Origin: Microcoleus sp036705565
GTDB taxonomy: Bacteria; Cyanobacteriota; Cyanobacteriia; Cyanobacteriales; Microcoleaceae
NCBI GenBank assembly: GCA_036705565.1
Contig: JAUBUY010000014.1
Length of the DNA: 64,000 nucleotides
Strand: one strand, 5' to 3'
The notes under the pieces: model-generated
The model's input: the letters and a program-made list of their open reading frames with translations, nothing else
Databases searched by the model: none
What the model was told of the DNA's origin: nothing
Program-made: the position numbers and the translations under genes
Shown: positions 45,998 through 55,463 of the stretch, one piece after another
Position numbering within the stretch: the first letter of the stretch is position 1
How the letters are laid out: every line of letters starts with the position of its first letter

Positions 45998-46451
45998 AGA
46001 AATGTACTCCTAGCGAGGTATATCGATCTAAATTTTAGATTTTAAATTTAAGTTTGTGGTTAAAAGTGCCCTAAATACTCTGTAAGGCGGGCATTACGCA
46101 CAGTCTGTAGAGGTGTGCATAGGTTAGGTTAAACTAAGATGTTCCACCCTTCTCAATTACTTGTTTAGGAACAGGCTTTTCGGCCTGTTCCACAAAAATG
46201 TTGAGTTATTGTGGAACGGGCCGGAGAGCCCGTTTAGGAACAGGCTTTTCGGCCTGTGCCACAAAAATGTTGAGTTATTGTGGAACGGGCCGGAGAGCCC
46301 ATTCTTGACAAGGGTGCAACATCTCAGGTTAAACAGATTTATTCCGTCATATCATGCCGTGTAAATCAACCACAATTCCGCCTTAGCCGCTCTAAAATAT
46401 AAAATCTCAAACAGTATAACTTAATCCCAAATTCAAAATCGGGATCAGAAA
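45998..46451. other. Divergent intergenic region with MITE-like element
   Basis: Contains promoters for the protease and the UPF0104 gene, a GATTTTA/TTAAATTTA patch near 46030, and the element at 46135-46325 listed on its own. No coding sequence supported; the frames here run through hairpin repeats. Confidence 0.55.
46135..46325. mobile_element. MITE-like element with 9-bp direct flanks, copy 2
   Basis: The ends GATGTTCCACCCTTCTCAA (from 46138) and the reverse complement of TTGACAAGGGTGCAACATC (to 46323) are inverted repeats. Nine bases AGGTTAAAC lie exactly outside on both sides (46126-46134 and 46326-46334), as expected of a target duplication. The body holds a 69-bp unit, GTTTAGGAACAGGC...GGAACGGGCCGGAGAGCC, repeated twice. 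Same family as 20981-21098. Confidence 0.7.
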
Positions 46452-47507
46452 ATGGGAAAACAACACTTGCATCGAATTCAGAATTTTTTCAACATCGCGA
46501 AGTCGCATTTAAAGCCTTATTTGCGCTATTTGATTTTAGGCGGGACGTTTTTATTTATTGCCAAAGCTTTTTTAACTCACTGGCGAGAAGTCGCGAATAT
46601 CCAAATTCGAGCCGAAAGTTTTCCGTTGCTGGCGATCGCCCTTGGCGTCACTTTACTTTCTCTAATTTTTGTCGGCTGGGTGTGGATGTTGATTTTGCGG
46701 GAATTCCGCCAACCTGTAACTGCTGCCTGGGCGATTCAAGTTTTTCTCAAAACTAATATTGCCAAGTATTTGCCGGGGAATATTTGGCATTTTTGGGGTA
46801 GAATATTGGACGCCAAAAAGGCAGGCATTTTCCCTAAAGCTGCTACTCTCAGCGTGTTGCTGGAACCGCTGCTGATGGCTTCTGCTGGCGTTTTGATTGG
46901 GTTGATTTGTTTTGACAAATTCAATTGGTTTTTGCGAATTGTCGGTTGTGCTGCTATTTTAACGGCGATTCATCCCCGAATTTTAAATCCGATCGTCCTA
47001 TTTGTAGAGCGGTTGAAGTTATCCAAGAACAATGGGGAAAATTCAGAAGTTGGGGAGGATCGGGGCGAGCGACAAACTTTGCGTTTAGAGTCTACCTCCA
47101 CTTTAACTAAAAAAACATCGAGTGTCAAGTCAAACCGCAAAATTAATTTGCCAATTAAACGCTATCCTTTAGTGCCGTTAATCGGACAAATATGTTTTAT
47201 CGGATTGCGGGGCTGCGGTTTTTTGCTAACGGTAATGGCTTTAACTCCGGTGGAATTTAGCAATATTCCCAACTTGTTTGGTGCTTTTTGTTTTGCGTTT
47301 GTTGTCGGTTTAGTCGTACCGGGAGCACCGGGGGGAATGGGAGTATTTGAAGCAACGGCGATCGCCCTGCTTTCCGATCGCTTTTCTACGGGTATAATTC
47401 TGGGTGCCGTGGCTTTGTATCGGATAATTAGCATTCTGGCGGATGTTTCGGGTGCATTTTTAGCTAAACTCGATCGCCAGCGCGATCGGCACAGTAAAAA
47501 AAGGTGA
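46452..47507 (+). CDS. UPF0104 / lysylphosphatidylglycerol synthase-type membrane protein
   Basis: A 351-residue protein with about eight helices of the LPG_synthase_TM (UPF0104) fold. Marks are NIAKYLPGNIWHFWGR (the K-Y-x-P-G-x-x-W segment), and VGLVVPGAPGGMGVFEATAIALL near the C-terminus. There is no soluble acyltransferase domain, so it is the flippase-like part only. A basic polar loop of about 60 residues (about 195-250) is inserted in the middle. The substrate is unknown. Confidence 0.87.
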   Translation: MGKQHLHRIQNFFNIAKSHLKPYLRYLILGGTFLFIAKAFLTHWREVANIQIRAESFPLLAIALGVTLLSLIFVGWVWMLILREFRQPVTAAWAIQVFLKTNIAKYLPGNIWHFWGRILDAKKAGIFPKAATLSVLLEPLLMASAGVLIGLICFDKFNWFLRIVGCAAILTAIHPRILNPIVLFVERLKLSKNNGENSEVGEDRGERQTLRLESTSTLTKKTSSVKSNRKINLPIKRYPLVPLIGQICFIGLRGCGFLLTVMALTPVEFSNIPNLFGAFCFAFVVGLVVPGAPGGMGVFEATAIALLSDRFSTGIILGAVALYRIISILADVSGAFLAKLDRQRDRHSKKR

Positions 47508-47610
47508 ATTTAAAACTAAATATTCTCGTGATTGTAGGGTGCGGGGCTGAGAAGGTGAGATTATGTGCGATCGAACAACAAACCTATTTAATTGCGGATG
47601 CGATATCAGA

Positions 47611-48360
47611 TTAAAGCATTTTTTCCAGAAATTGCTTGGCGCGATCGCACTTCGGGTTACTAAAAAACTCCTGGGGCGGCACATCTTCCGCCACCTTTCC
47701 GCCATCCAGAAACAATATCCGGTGCGCGACTTCCCGCGCAAAACCCATTTCGTGAGTTACAATCGCCATTGTAATTCCAGTTTTTGTCAAAGCTTTCATC
47801 ACATCTAAGACTTCTTTAACCATTTCAGGATCGAGTGCAGAAGTCGGTTCGTCCATCAACAAAATTTCCGGTTCCATAGCCAAACAGCGGGCGATCGCCA
47901 CCCGCTGTTTTTGTCCCCCCGAAAGCTTAGAAGGATAAACCTCCGCCTTATCTGACAAACCCACTTTTTCCAGCAATTCTAACCCCTTCAGACGCGCCTC
48001 ATCCTTAGCCACCTGCTTCACCTTTACAGGCGCATACATCACATTTTGCAGCACAGTCATGTGCGGGAACAAGTGGAAATGCTGAAAAACCATCCCCACT
48101 TTCTGGCGGATTTTCAGAATATCTACCTTCGGCAGAGTAATATCCACCCCGTCAATGTATATGTGCCCCGAAGTCGGAATTTCCAGTAAATTCAAACACC
48201 GCAAAAAAGTAGACTTGCCGCACCCCGAAGGGCCGATAATGGCAATCACTTCTCCTTGATGAATTTCAGTAGTTATCTCGCGCAAAACCTTCAGATTGCC
48301 AAAAGATTTATACAGGCGATCGACCTTAACTGCTAGTTTGGAGTCTGCGTTCGAGTACAT
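47611..48360 (-). CDS. Polar amino-acid ABC transporter ATP-binding protein
   Basis: A 249-residue GlnQ/HisP-type ATPase. Walker A GPSGCGKST, signature LSGGQKQR, Walker B EILLMDEPTSALDP, and H-loop VTHEMGFA are intact. It overlaps the upstream permease gene by 35 bp, so the two form one unit. It powers uptake of polar amino acids; specificity lies in the partner's binding domain. Confidence 0.94.
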   Translation of the reverse strand: MYSNADSKLAVKVDRLYKSFGNLKVLREITTEIHQGEVIAIIGPSGCGKSTFLRCLNLLEIPTSGHIYIDGVDITLPKVDILKIRQKVGMVFQHFHLFPHMTVLQNVMYAPVKVKQVAKDEARLKGLELLEKVGLSDKAEVYPSKLSGGQKQRVAIARCLAMEPEILLMDEPTSALDPEMVKEVLDVMKALTKTGITMAIVTHEMGFAREVAHRILFLDGGKVAEDVPPQEFFSNPKCDRAKQFLEKML

Positions 48361-49789
48361 TGGCCCCCCAAGTTAAACTAAGCACCATCAAATAATAAAT
48401 TGCGCCGACAAATATCAAAGGTTCAAAGTAAATATACTTTTCGGCTCCCACAATTGTAGCGCGGCGCAGCAAGTCTTCTACGCCAATTACTGAAACTAAA
48501 GCTGAATCCTTCAGCAAAGCAATACTTTCATTCACCAATGCAGGCAAAATATTTTTCAACGCTTGGGGCAAGATAATATCGCCCATCATCAGTTTGTAGG
48601 GAACACCAAGGGATTCTGCGGCTTCTTTTTGACCTTTATCTACGGCTTGAATTCCGGCGCGGATTGTTTCGGAAATATAAGCCCCAGAATTCAGGAAAAA
48701 AGTAATCACACCAGCTTGCAGCGCCGATATATTATAGCCCGTAAGCTGCGGCGTGGCAAAATAAACTAAAGTCAACTGCAAAATTAGCGGTGTTCCTCGA
48801 AAAATAGAAGTATAAGCAGTACCGAACCAAGCCAGCGGTTTAATGCTAGAAATCTTAAACAGAGACAGCACGATTCCCCAGATAAATCCGAGAAATGCCG
48901 ACAGCAAGGTAAAAGTTAGCGTTACCCAAAGCCCGGACAAAATATAAGGCAAACTCGGCAAGATTTTGCCAAAATCTAACCCGAACTTAGAGGCTACCGC
49001 AGGCTGATTTGCTTGAGCAGGTTCTTGCGGAATTGGTCGAGAAAACCACTTAGTAGCTAGTTCCTTAATTTGACCGCTGGCTTTCATTTGCTGGAGAACT
49101 CGGTTGAATTCTGGAACTAATCTCGAATTTTTCGGAAAGGCGATCGCCGAACCGCTTTCTTCAGTATTCGGAATTGTGTTAAATTCCAAGTCCGGGTTCG
49201 CTGCGGCATAACCCGTAGCGACAGTATCCTCGATCACTCCTGCGGCGATGCGGTTCGATTTAATTTCTTGAATGATATCAGGAATTCTATTGAGAGCAGC
49301 CAGTTGCACACCGGGCATTTTTTTCACAGCTTCCTGCTGAATGCTTCCGAGTTGAACGCCTACTTTTTTCCCGGCTAAATCTTCAGCTTTGGTCAAATTG
49401 CTGCCTTTATTGGCGACAATTGTATTTTGAGCTTCGTAGTAAAGGTCAGAAAAATCCACATTTTTTTTCCTTTCTGCGGTGGGAGTCATTCCAGCCATCA
49501 CAAAATCGGCTCTTCCCGCCTGCAAAGCGGGAATTAAGCCGTTAAAATCCATGCCAATTACTTTCAGTTCGTAGCCCAATTCTTTAGTAATATATTTGGC
49601 AATATCGATGTCAAAACCGATGATTTCGTTGCCGCTAACAGCCGTATCTTTAAATTCATAGGGCGGGTAGTCTGGGGAAGTCGCCAGTGTTAATGTCTTG
49701 TTGGCTTGGGCGTAGCTGGCGATCGCAATTAAACAAAAGGCGATCGCGATCGTCGCCGCCAGCATTGATTTTAATTTTAAAAGTTTCAT
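48326..49789 (-). CDS. Fused substrate-binding and permease ABC transporter protein
   Basis: A 487-residue fusion. A signal peptide (LLKLKSMLAATIAIAFCLIAIASYAQA) leads into a solute-binding domain (about 30-260, LATSPDYPPYEF ... GFDIDIAKYI) and then a permease domain (about 285-485) with the inner-membrane transport loop EAAESLGVPYKLMMGDIILPQALKNILPALVNE. The fused layout resembles GlnP-type transporters and needs only the downstream ATPase. The ligand is probably a polar amino acid such as glutamine or arginine. Starts at 49798 (three codons earlier) and 49789 are both possible; AGGA lies just before the first. Confidence 0.92.
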   Translation of the reverse strand: MKLLKLKSMLAATIAIAFCLIAIASYAQANKTLTLATSPDYPPYEFKDTAVSGNEIIGFDIDIAKYITKELGYELKVIGMDFNGLIPALQAGRADFVMAGMTPTAERKKNVDFSDLYYEAQNTIVANKGSNLTKAEDLAGKKVGVQLGSIQQEAVKKMPGVQLAALNRIPDIIQEIKSNRIAAGVIEDTVATGYAAANPDLEFNTIPNTEESGSAIAFPKNSRLVPEFNRVLQQMKASGQIKELATKWFSRPIPQEPAQANQPAVASKFGLDFGKILPSLPYILSGLWVTLTFTLLSAFLGFIWGIVLSLFKISSIKPLAWFGTAYTSIFRGTPLILQLTLVYFATPQLTGYNISALQAGVITFFLNSGAYISETIRAGIQAVDKGQKEAAESLGVPYKLMMGDIILPQALKNILPALVNESIALLKDSALVSVIGVEDLLRRATIVGAEKYIYFEPLIFVGAIYYLMVLSLTWGANVLERRLQTSS

Positions 49790-50407
49790 ATCGAGCATTG
49801 TCCTAAAAAATCCCCGCGCCAACAAATTATGCGAAACTTCACAATTATGTCACCACTCTAAAGATAGATAAGATGGGTAGGGTGCGTCAGGTTGGAGATT
49901 CTTAGTCAGCATAGAAAGTGTGATTCTGACGCACTATTTGTTGCAAAATGCGTTAGTTATGAAATTGTTGGTTTGTAGGAAAAATCATGCTAACTGACGC
50001 ACGCTACTTAAAGTAAATCACGCTCAATACTTAATCCGTGTATCCGTGTCAATCCGTGTCGTGCCTGCCTTCTTCTCTAACATTTTAGAAAGTAAAGCTT
50101 GTCCGCACAACTCCCACCCATGTTGTACGGTTGTCCTAGTTGCGATCGGTATTTTTAATCATCCAGCATATTCCATCTATATGTGGTACAACGTATTCAG
50201 TAGATCAGAGCAAAAAATGCGATATTACTTCTAAGCCGCCGGGAACGAACGCGTGGGAGTGATTTGTAGTTAGTTATTAAGTAGGCGGACAGATTTTTTC
50301 GTCTGTCTGCTTATTGTGATTTTGGATAAAAGGGCAATTCCCTACGGGATAGCTACGCTTCAGGGGCTTGAGGGGATGGGGGAGTGGGAAGGGCGATCGG
50401 CTCAACA
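49790..50407. other. Intergenic region downstream of CRISPR operon
   Basis: About 600 bp without a supported gene. It includes a TAGGGTGCGTCAG...CTGACGCAC inverted repeat (49877-49941), the CCGTGTATCCGTGTC repeat (50033-50075), and an imperfect GGCGGACAGA/TCTGTCTGC hairpin followed by T-rich DNA at about 50281-50325. The hairpin is on the plus strand. A 62-codon plus-strand frame at 50046 starts in the repeat and has no protein-like features. Confidence 0.5.
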
Positions 50408-52597
50408 TTAGGATTTTGGTCTTTTCGGTCTTGTCATAGCTAAATTATTAGTTTCTCCACTTTTTAACTGGGTTTGAGGAGGCTTTTTTTTGGGTGGTTC
50501 TACTTTTTTTTTCGGTTGTGGCGGCAAAGGAGTTGGTAACACTTTACGATTTTTGAAGTCATTGAGTTTCATATATTCATGCTGATTGGTTTCAGAAGTT
50601 CGATCGCACCGCAGCATTTCCAGTAACATCTTGATTCGTCGCACGTCATCTAAGATAGTTGCATCCGCACGATCTATATTGTCAATGTGGCTCAAAATAT
50701 ACTGTTCAAAATCCTTAATACAATCTTGTCGTTGAGAATCTGTATTATCCGTTTCTCCTAATTCCCATTGATTATTATTGCTGAACAATGAGGAGTAGCG
50801 AGAAGTACGATTGCCCCGATTGCCCAACCAAAGCTCATCAAGATTCACCTTGACAGCACCCATCCCTAACGGCTTACCCATACCCAAAGATAAGCAGTAT
50901 TCTGGCTTATCAGCGCGATAGAGTACCCATAACAATGCACCCAGTTCAACATTACTGAGGTTTTCAAAATAAACTTTGAAAGTAAAGTCAATTTCTGGAT
51001 CAATAGGTTTAACTAAGCTGGTTTGAGTATCTGAATCTGCGGGAACTTCTATTTTACAGGGTTTATGCCAGTACAGCTTATGTCCTCGAATAACAGTTTC
51101 TCCTGCTTCTGTATCAGTTGGTGGCTTATTAGCGTAGTGTTTGAGATTATCCTGAGTTACATCCTGCTGAACTAGATAATGCTGAAATGTGGTAGGTTTG
51201 GGGCTATAAAGGAGAATTGATTCAGGTGTTTTATCCAAACTTGGTTTTACTTTTTCCTCCTGATTGGGCTTAAGTGTGCCATCACTGATGAATACTCGAC
51301 CAGCGCAAGTTTGTTCTCTCGGTTTTTTACCATTTACATAGCCAAAAATAGCTTCAGCAATATCTGTACGTGAAGCATCTCTCAATTTGGGAGGGACAAA
51401 ATCTAACGGAGAATGCTCGTAGGGTAAACGAAACATCTGTGCTCGTCCAAAAAAGCGAACAGTCTCTCCATCATTATTGAGCAAGAAAAACACAGGTTCG
51501 CCATCTCGAATATATCCATTCTGCTGACGGCAACCATTAGACGGCTTATCTTTAGGATAGGCATCTTTCTGCCACTTGGTTATTTGGTCATCATCTTGAA
51601 AACGCCTGACCATTTCCTCTGTCACTGGATACTCTTTTAAATTTTCGTCTAAAAAAACAAACTCCAGATGCTTGTGCTGCATATCTCCCGTTATTACAAG
51701 CGTTCCTTTCTGTAATTCTCGTGCAGGAGTAAAACTGGCCGAGTGAACTTTACGAAATCGCAAATAAAGATCGGGATGGCGCTGTCCGCCATTTTTATTC
51801 ATTTGCCGACCAAAAAACTCATCTTGTTCAGATGGGTCAATGTCAACATAGATAATCTTCTGCTGATATTGCCAATTTGGAGTCTTTACTTTTTTCTTAA
51901 TCTGATATAACTGGTGATGGGAAAGGTTAGAAATAACCGAAGTTGTAGGTGGATTGTTAAGATCGAAATTAATGCGTCCATAACCACATTGTTTAATAAC
52001 ATAAGAATTGCCACGCTTGAATAAAAAACCTGCATGAACTTTAGAGCGATAGCACTTAGCTTTACGATGTGGTGAATGCTGCACATCACCAAGGTTGTCA
52101 ACAAAGTTAGCTTGATAAATACGTTTCAATGCCGGATCGCCAAGAGAGCGATAAAATAGTTTGTTGTCCGTTACGCGATCCATTTTACTAAAACTTACAA
52201 TTTCTACCAACGTTCGCAGCATCCCCCGTATGCTACTACCTGGTATTGCAGCAATACTGCTGCCAGGATAACTAAAGAAATGAGCAAGAATTTCTCGTCT
52301 TTCCTTTTCCCACTTTGCTTTTTCTTCTTTTTCCCATCTATCTTTTTCTTGTTGTGTTGTATGTGTGGGAGGTTCTGAGTATTTAGCAAAATCATCTGGA
52401 CTCCAACCACAACGGGTGTATAGTTGAGATTTAGTTGTTAAAGTGCATTCAATTCTTCCAGTGTTTCGTTCTAAATGATAGCGATCGCCACTTGGTAAAT
52501 CTTCTGCTGCAACAACTGTATCGGGAAGTTCGACAAAGTTGTAGGGTGCGATCGCTCTTCTGTGAGCGGGAACTTCATCAATATGCTTAGGATTCAT
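50408..52597 (-). CDS. TIGR03986-type CRISPR RAMP protein (Cas7 with insertion)
   Basis: A 729-residue RAMP-superfamily protein, last gene of the type III-D operon. The N-terminus (APYNFVELPDTVV) and IPGSSIRGMLRTLVEIVSFSKMDR with its glycine-rich RAMP loop match the TIGR03986 family. A second glycine-rich site is seen near the C-terminus (YCLSLGMGKPLGMGAVKV). A charged insertion (EEKAKWEKERREILAHFF) follows the first strand region. The C-terminal tail is Lys/Pro-rich (PPQPKKKVEPPKKKPPQ). In the type III-Dv complex of Synechocystis a Cas7 with a large insertion occupies the head-distal end, which is the likely role here. It starts 39 bp after a Uma2 gene. Confidence 0.88.
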   Translation of the reverse strand: MNPKHIDEVPAHRRAIAPYNFVELPDTVVAAEDLPSGDRYHLERNTGRIECTLTTKSQLYTRCGWSPDDFAKYSEPPTHTTQQEKDRWEKEEKAKWEKERREILAHFFSYPGSSIAAIPGSSIRGMLRTLVEIVSFSKMDRVTDNKLFYRSLGDPALKRIYQANFVDNLGDVQHSPHRKAKCYRSKVHAGFLFKRGNSYVIKQCGYGRINFDLNNPPTTSVISNLSHHQLYQIKKKVKTPNWQYQQKIIYVDIDPSEQDEFFGRQMNKNGGQRHPDLYLRFRKVHSASFTPARELQKGTLVITGDMQHKHLEFVFLDENLKEYPVTEEMVRRFQDDDQITKWQKDAYPKDKPSNGCRQQNGYIRDGEPVFFLLNNDGETVRFFGRAQMFRLPYEHSPLDFVPPKLRDASRTDIAEAIFGYVNGKKPREQTCAGRVFISDGTLKPNQEEKVKPSLDKTPESILLYSPKPTTFQHYLVQQDVTQDNLKHYANKPPTDTEAGETVIRGHKLYWHKPCKIEVPADSDTQTSLVKPIDPEIDFTFKVYFENLSNVELGALLWVLYRADKPEYCLSLGMGKPLGMGAVKVNLDELWLGNRGNRTSRYSSLFSNNNQWELGETDNTDSQRQDCIKDFEQYILSHIDNIDRADATILDDVRRIKMLLEMLRCDRTSETNQHEYMKLNDFKNRKVLPTPLPPQPKKKVEPPKKKPPQTQLKSGETNNLAMTRPKRPKS

Positions 52598-52636
52598 AAT
52601 TCAATCTCCTTATAGTTCAGTAATTTCACTTAATCT

Positions 52637-53224
52637 CTATGGATTCTCTAACTCTTGCTCAAAACTAACCCCTTCATACAAAAGCTCGATCGCACATTCA
52701 AACTCAATACTTTCTAGAGCGATCGTCTCCCCAGCTTCATACTCATAATAAAGCCACATTTTACCTTCTCCTCGACGATAAACCTCAACTACTATTTCTT
52801 CTGAATCAACTAAGACATATTCTTGCAAACTCGGAATCTGGCGATAATATTTGAGTTTTTTGGTGCGATCGTAATTGGCTGTACCCGGAGAAAGAACCTC
52901 AACAATAACTTTCGGTTTTTGAATAAATTCTCGTGATTTCAAGTCATCAGGATCGCAACTGACAACTAAATCGGGATAGAAATAGCGACTATTTTTACGA
53001 GCCTGAACTTTCGCATCTGACACATTAACTCGACAGCCCCTATCACGCAAATGAGGGTACAAAGCCCTGTATAAGTTAAGAGCAATGTCATTATGAGGTA
53101 GAGAGCCTCCTGTCATAGCTACAATTTCGCCGTCAATGTATTCATGGCGAAGTTCCTGCTTGGCTTCCCATTCTAGGTATTCTGCCGCCGTCATTTTTTG
53201 ATCTTGTTCACGATTGGCGATCAT
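52637..53224 (-). CDS. Uma2 family protein within the CRISPR operon
   Basis: A 195-residue Uma2 protein with the family core: MTAAEYLEWEAKQELRHEYIDGEIVAMTGGSLPHN, FYPDLVVSCDPDD and PKVIVEVLSPGTANYDRTKKLKYYRQIPSLQEYVLVDSEE. It lies in the same direction between csx19 (72 bp upstream) and the terminal RAMP gene (39 bp downstream), whereas the cas genes upstream overlap one another. That looks like an insertion into the operon without breaking transcription. A role in CRISPR function is possible but has no support apart from position. Confidence 0.92.
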   Translation of the reverse strand: MIANREQDQKMTAAEYLEWEAKQELRHEYIDGEIVAMTGGSLPHNDIALNLYRALYPHLRDRGCRVNVSDAKVQARKNSRYFYPDLVVSCDPDDLKSREFIQKPKVIVEVLSPGTANYDRTKKLKYYRQIPSLQEYVLVDSEEIVVEVYRRGEGKMWLYYEYEAGETIALESIEFECAIELLYEGVSFEQELENP

Positions 53225-53296
53225 AATTCGCTCCTTGATGCAATGTATTCCTATTTTAACAAGTGTTTTTGAAATTACATAACTGGTTACTACAAT

Positions 53297-53914
53297 CTAC
53301 TTTTTTGGATGAGAATATAAATCTACCAGGCGACTCAGATAAATTCTGGCTACACCGCTCTCATCATAATCAATATAATGACGTACTTTCAAACGTAAGG
53401 GGCGAGAATCTTTACCTTTGAAAGTAATCCCAGTTAAAGGTACAGCGTGTTTTAATCCTTGAGAACCATCGGAAACTAAACTAAATCCATTTGATTCTTT
53501 CTCAACTTGAGTTCCCCAAAGGATTTGATCTTCATCTGGTAGACATTCTGGTTTATTGTCATCTTGAACTAGACGTGCTGTCCAGTTTTTTCCGACTTTC
53601 CAAAGCATAACTTCAGCATTTTCACCAAAGATTCGACATTGTTGGAGAGTAGGCGATCGCAATTTAGCCAATTGGGGAAATACATCCTCATCTCCTGATG
53701 TCACCAACTTGTAGTCATCGCCTCTAAATTTACCCCAAATTACTCCATCATCAGCATGAGCTAATAACCAAATTACTCTATCGTCACCATGAGCTAATAA
53801 GTTTTGAAATTGATACTGCTTTGCCTTAGCTTGTAACCAGTTGTACAAAGAAGGCGTATCCATAATATCCTGAGTATCTTCAAGGGTTTTGCAATCGGGT
53901 TTATTCATTAGCAT
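53297..53914 (-). CDS. csx19: CRISPR-associated protein Csx19 (TIGR03984)
   Basis: A 205-residue protein with the Csx19 pattern: an N-terminal helix, a beta-rich middle with LLAHADDGVIWGKFRGDDYKLVTSG, FPQLAKLRSPTLQQCRIFGENAEVMLWKVG, WTARLVQDD, DEDQILWGTQ and a C-terminal LRLKVRHYIDYDESGVARIYLSRLVDL. It is a marker of subtype III-D and part of the interference complex. The reading DDRVIWLLAHADDGVIW contains a short local duplication of AH.DD.VIW. The start overlaps the end of the double-Cas7 gene by 14 bp. Confidence 0.93.
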   Translation of the reverse strand: MLMNKPDCKTLEDTQDIMDTPSLYNWLQAKAKQYQFQNLLAHGDDRVIWLLAHADDGVIWGKFRGDDYKLVTSGDEDVFPQLAKLRSPTLQQCRIFGENAEVMLWKVGKNWTARLVQDDNKPECLPDEDQILWGTQVEKESNGFSLVSDGSQGLKHAVPLTGITFKGKDSRPLRLKVRHYIDYDESGVARIYLSRLVDLYSHPKK

Positions 53915-55463
53915 TCAATACCTCAGTTGGATAATTGACTAATTTTTGAACAAATTTTTCTAATCTACCAGAATCGCTCACTACAAGGGGTTCTTTTTCA
54001 CCTGTTTGATTGATCGTCCATACCTCTTTATGCTGTAACTTTTTTTCCCTATCCCAGATATACTGGGTCAAGGTTGCGTTTTTTCCCTGTAACCTTCCCC
54101 GCCCGATACTACTTTCACCTCCAACAGGTAAATCACTTGTCCATAAATCTTTCAGCAAAAGTAACAGCAATCCAATTTCATGGTTGTCTGGCTTCCGTAA
54201 CTCAAGTTCAATGGTGACCCAGGTATCTTTATCACCAAATATAGGTTGTTCGTCGAATAATGCGCCGTGATAAGCACCTCCTGTAAAACGATCGATCGCA
54301 ATCCGATTTTGTACTAATTCATTTGCATCTTTGATAACTTTTTCATGGACAACTAAACGGCTTGCTTTTGCCTGTTTGCTTTTATCCTTGCTAAAGTCAG
54401 TACCAAATACTTCATCAATGATGCTTGTTGGCTTCTCAAGGGTATTAATAATCCTCTCAGCGCGATGCCGTAATACTCCTGCTAAACTCGTACCAGATAA
54501 AACGGGTTCTGCATCTATTTTACCGGGTCGATGAGATTTCAAATGTACAACATCGGGAGCGCGTCCAGTTGAATCTTGACCGGAACGAATTAGGAGGGAA
54601 CCAAATAATTTGAATGTTGCGTCGATGAGGAAGCGATCGCGCTTATCTTTCCAATCTTCTGCTACACCAAGACCTGCCTTTTTCATTGCTTCGACAATTG
54701 AAGCATCAACAGCAGGTGGTTTACTACAGGGTGGGTCAGTTAACCAAGAATGGTCAAGGGTTAACCAGGCCATGCGATCGTTCTCATCTTCCAAATTAAA
54801 GTTCCAAACCTGCCATTCTTTGACATGACACCGACCAAAACCGCGCCGCTTTTTCATGCCGAGGCTGATTTCATGATTTTGTAAGCCGGAGAGTGCGATC
54901 GCTAGTCCTTTTAGTAAATCAGCTTCATTAGCTTCTCTCTCGACCAAGAGTTCAAAACTTAGAGGAAATTCTGTCCCAGCTTGCAGCAACTCTAAGTCAT
55001 ACTTAGCTTTATCTTCTGCGGTGCCTGTAGCCCCATTGATTTTTACTCCATCTCTGAGTTCAGCTTTGATTGGTTTAGTGCCGATCGCATCATCGATAAT
55101 TATAGAACTTTGAGTATCTTGTTCTATTAATTTAATTTTATTGGCTTCATTTTTATTTTTTTCATCTTTTTCATCTCTATAAGCAAATAGATCGCCAAAC
55201 AATTTTGCTGCTAGATCTTGACGACTGTCACTTTCTCCATATCCCTTACTATGTTCTCGTAAATAGTTCCGCAAAGCACCTGTAATAGATGAACCTGTCA
55301 GCAAAGCATGATTCTCATGGAGACTATCCCGTAGCAATGGCAAGTCAGTAGGACTATCTGCATCGCCTTGACCTAAACAAGTTGGGGTATCAAGCACCAG
55401 CAGACCGCGTACAATGATGCGTTTAATAATATGGCGATGATCTGTTCTATAAAGTTCAGTCAT
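53901..55463 (-). CDS. Double RAMP (Cas7-Cas7) CRISPR protein
   Basis: A 520-residue protein with two Cas7/Csm3-type RAMP units. Unit 1 has LDTPTCLGQGDADSPTDLPLLRD followed by LLTGSSITGALRNYLRE, and the glycine-rich SLGMKKRRGFGRCHV near 200. Unit 2 has SGQDSTGRAPDVVHLKS and LSGTSLAGVLRHRAERI, with GGESSIGRGRLQG near 465. Aspartates before each GS/GT-S loop are candidates for target-RNA cleavage. It corresponds to the Cas7-2x subunit of III-Dv complexes. It overlaps csx10 by 8 bp and csx19 by 14 bp. Confidence 0.9.
   Translation of the reverse strand: MTELYRTDHRHIIKRIIVRGLLVLDTPTCLGQGDADSPTDLPLLRDSLHENHALLTGSSITGALRNYLREHSKGYGESDSRQDLAAKLFGDLFAYRDEKDEKNKNEANKIKLIEQDTQSSIIIDDAIGTKPIKAELRDGVKINGATGTAEDKAKYDLELLQAGTEFPLSFELLVEREANEADLLKGLAIALSGLQNHEISLGMKKRRGFGRCHVKEWQVWNFNLEDENDRMAWLTLDHSWLTDPPCSKPPAVDASIVEAMKKAGLGVAEDWKDKRDRFLIDATFKLFGSLLIRSGQDSTGRAPDVVHLKSHRPGKIDAEPVLSGTSLAGVLRHRAERIINTLEKPTSIIDEVFGTDFSKDKSKQAKASRLVVHEKVIKDANELVQNRIAIDRFTGGAYHGALFDEQPIFGDKDTWVTIELELRKPDNHEIGLLLLLLKDLWTSDLPVGGESSIGRGRLQGKNATLTQYIWDREKKLQHKEVWTINQTGEKEPLVVSDSGRLEKFVQKLVNYPTEVLNANE

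Noticed and set aside
46161..46364. 67-codon plus-strand frame
   Set aside because: It runs through the duplicated hairpin core of the MITE-like element, and its protein repeat simply mirrors the DNA repeat.
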